Shown piece by piece: positions 63,036-64,000 of a DNA stretch of 64,000 bases. The stretch is from NCBI GenBank assembly GCA_012295275.1, contig CM022667.1:8955538-9019537 (forward strand), read 5' to 3'. Numbering within the stretch: position 1 is the stretch's first letter; each line of letters opens with the position of its first letter. Both the position numbers and the translations under genes were made by a program. Origin of the DNA: Chrysomallon squamiferum (lineage: Eukaryota > Mollusca > Gastropoda > Neomphalida > Peltospiridae). The notes beneath the pieces are model-generated. The model did not search any database. It was not told the DNA's origin and saw only the letters and a program-made list of their open reading frames with translations.

Positions 63036-64000
63036 CGTATAAAGTCAGCCGACAAGTTTGCTTTGTGTAAAATAATTCACCTACACGGCTCACGTGGAAG
63101 CCAGGTGCAGTGAAAAGTGAACCACGCAAAACAAACACACAGAATCAACAAGTATCAGACCCACGTGACTCAGTCCCACTCCAGCTCATGTCAGCTTTCT
63201 GCATCGCCGCGCACCGCACAGGATCCAATTTACCAAACAGAAGAGACACTAAAACGTTTGGGCTTTAAGTTCCCCCCTTTTCTTAAAGTGCTGCTGTTGT
63301 TATTGTTATTGCTGTTGCTGTTGTTGCTATTGTTGTTGTTGTTGTTGTTATTGTTGCTGATGTTGTTATTATTACTATTAATCTTAATACAACTAATTTT
63401 TTTCTTTTTTTTTCTTTGATTCATTCCTTCTAGTTCTCTTTAATTCTCAGTTAATTAATATTTAAGCTCTAAACGATTGTAACTGTAGTCCATACGGTTT
63501 ATTATGTTTGTTTGAATTACAAACTGAATACATCTTTGTTTCCAAGAAGAAAAAAAAAAAAAACTTTATGTTAATAAATAACAACAACAATAAATAAATA
63601 ATTAAATACATACATAAATAAACATTAGGTTCAGAAAGAAAACACTTGGCAGGTTCTTCGATCAGTCTTTATCAAAGTGTCCAATGCCTTTTTCACAATC
63701 CAACACGGCCACTGTACAAATGTTGGTATGTACTTCTTGAGTGTCGCGGGTTTTCTGTCTGCGCTATTAGTTATGTAAGAATATTAAAATCAGGTTCCAG
63801 TTTTATAATCTTCAAGACTGAGATGTTGTAAACAAGATTATGTTTATTTACCATTCATTTATTTATTCATTCATTCATTTCTAAATTAATTAATCCCTCA
63901 TTCTTATATTCACCTCATGTATTCATTATTATTTCATATTAATACTTTTTCATTCACTCACTCAGCCAATATTTTATTATCTCATTCCTCACTCCTCAGT
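63036..64000. other. AT-rich DNA, no confident gene
   Basis: A moderately complex patch at 63050-63290 is followed by TTG triplets (63290-63365) and AAAT/TTCA tetranucleotides. A plus frame at 63117 runs into poly-Leu from the triplets and is not supported. Confidence 0.45.

Overview
This is eukaryotic, intron-bearing, AT-rich nuclear DNA. The two confident genes have GT-AG introns, metazoan-type signal peptides and animal extracellular modules, and simple-sequence DNA is extremely dense. The best guess is an invertebrate, probably a lophotrochozoan such as a mollusc; that rests on the CpcT-like and LamG/PAN proteins and on general character, and no species can be named. I see no rRNA gene, bacterial operon or CRISPR array, and no intact transposon.

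Layout. 1-18.2 kb is mostly gene-poor AT-rich DNA with microsatellites and a few orphan exon candidates (1189, 10501, 14319). 18.6-24.2 kb (+) holds a seven-exon gene for a secreted protein with an N-terminal CpcT/CpeT-like (bilin lyase family) domain followed by two VirK-like modules. All six introns can be placed in consistent phase, but exon 1 carries an apparent one-base frameshift inside the CpcT-like domain. 25.7-27.8 kb (-) holds a complete three-exon gene for a secreted 389-residue protein with a LamG/concanavalin-like domain and a PAN/apple-like domain. The two genes converge, with 3' ends about 1.6 kb apart.

28-60 kb is repeat-rich with scattered coding islands: a probable gene start at 34359 joining an exon at 36302; a CpG-rich first exon at 42615; minus-strand exons at 45170-45647; a C-terminal exon at 46563; and a minus-strand terminal exon at 58615. 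They are reported as exons because full gene models cannot be built from this window. A tRNA-derived SINE relic lies near 43.6 kb.

Tandem repeats are a major theme. They include a 27-bp minisatellite (32.2-33.15 kb), a 21-bp array (51 kb), an array rich in TATCGATA (52.6-52.9 kb), a 25-bp array carrying a CRE-like site in each unit (56.8 kb), a degenerate array with palindromic CREs (47.1-47.7 kb), and a roughly 37-bp satellite of about 64 units with higher-order structure (60.7-63.0 kb).

The most interesting candidate is the CpcT-like plus double VirK-like secreted protein: two bacterial-type domain families fused in an animal gene, possibly linked to tetrapyrrole or other small-ligand binding. 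That function is inference only.
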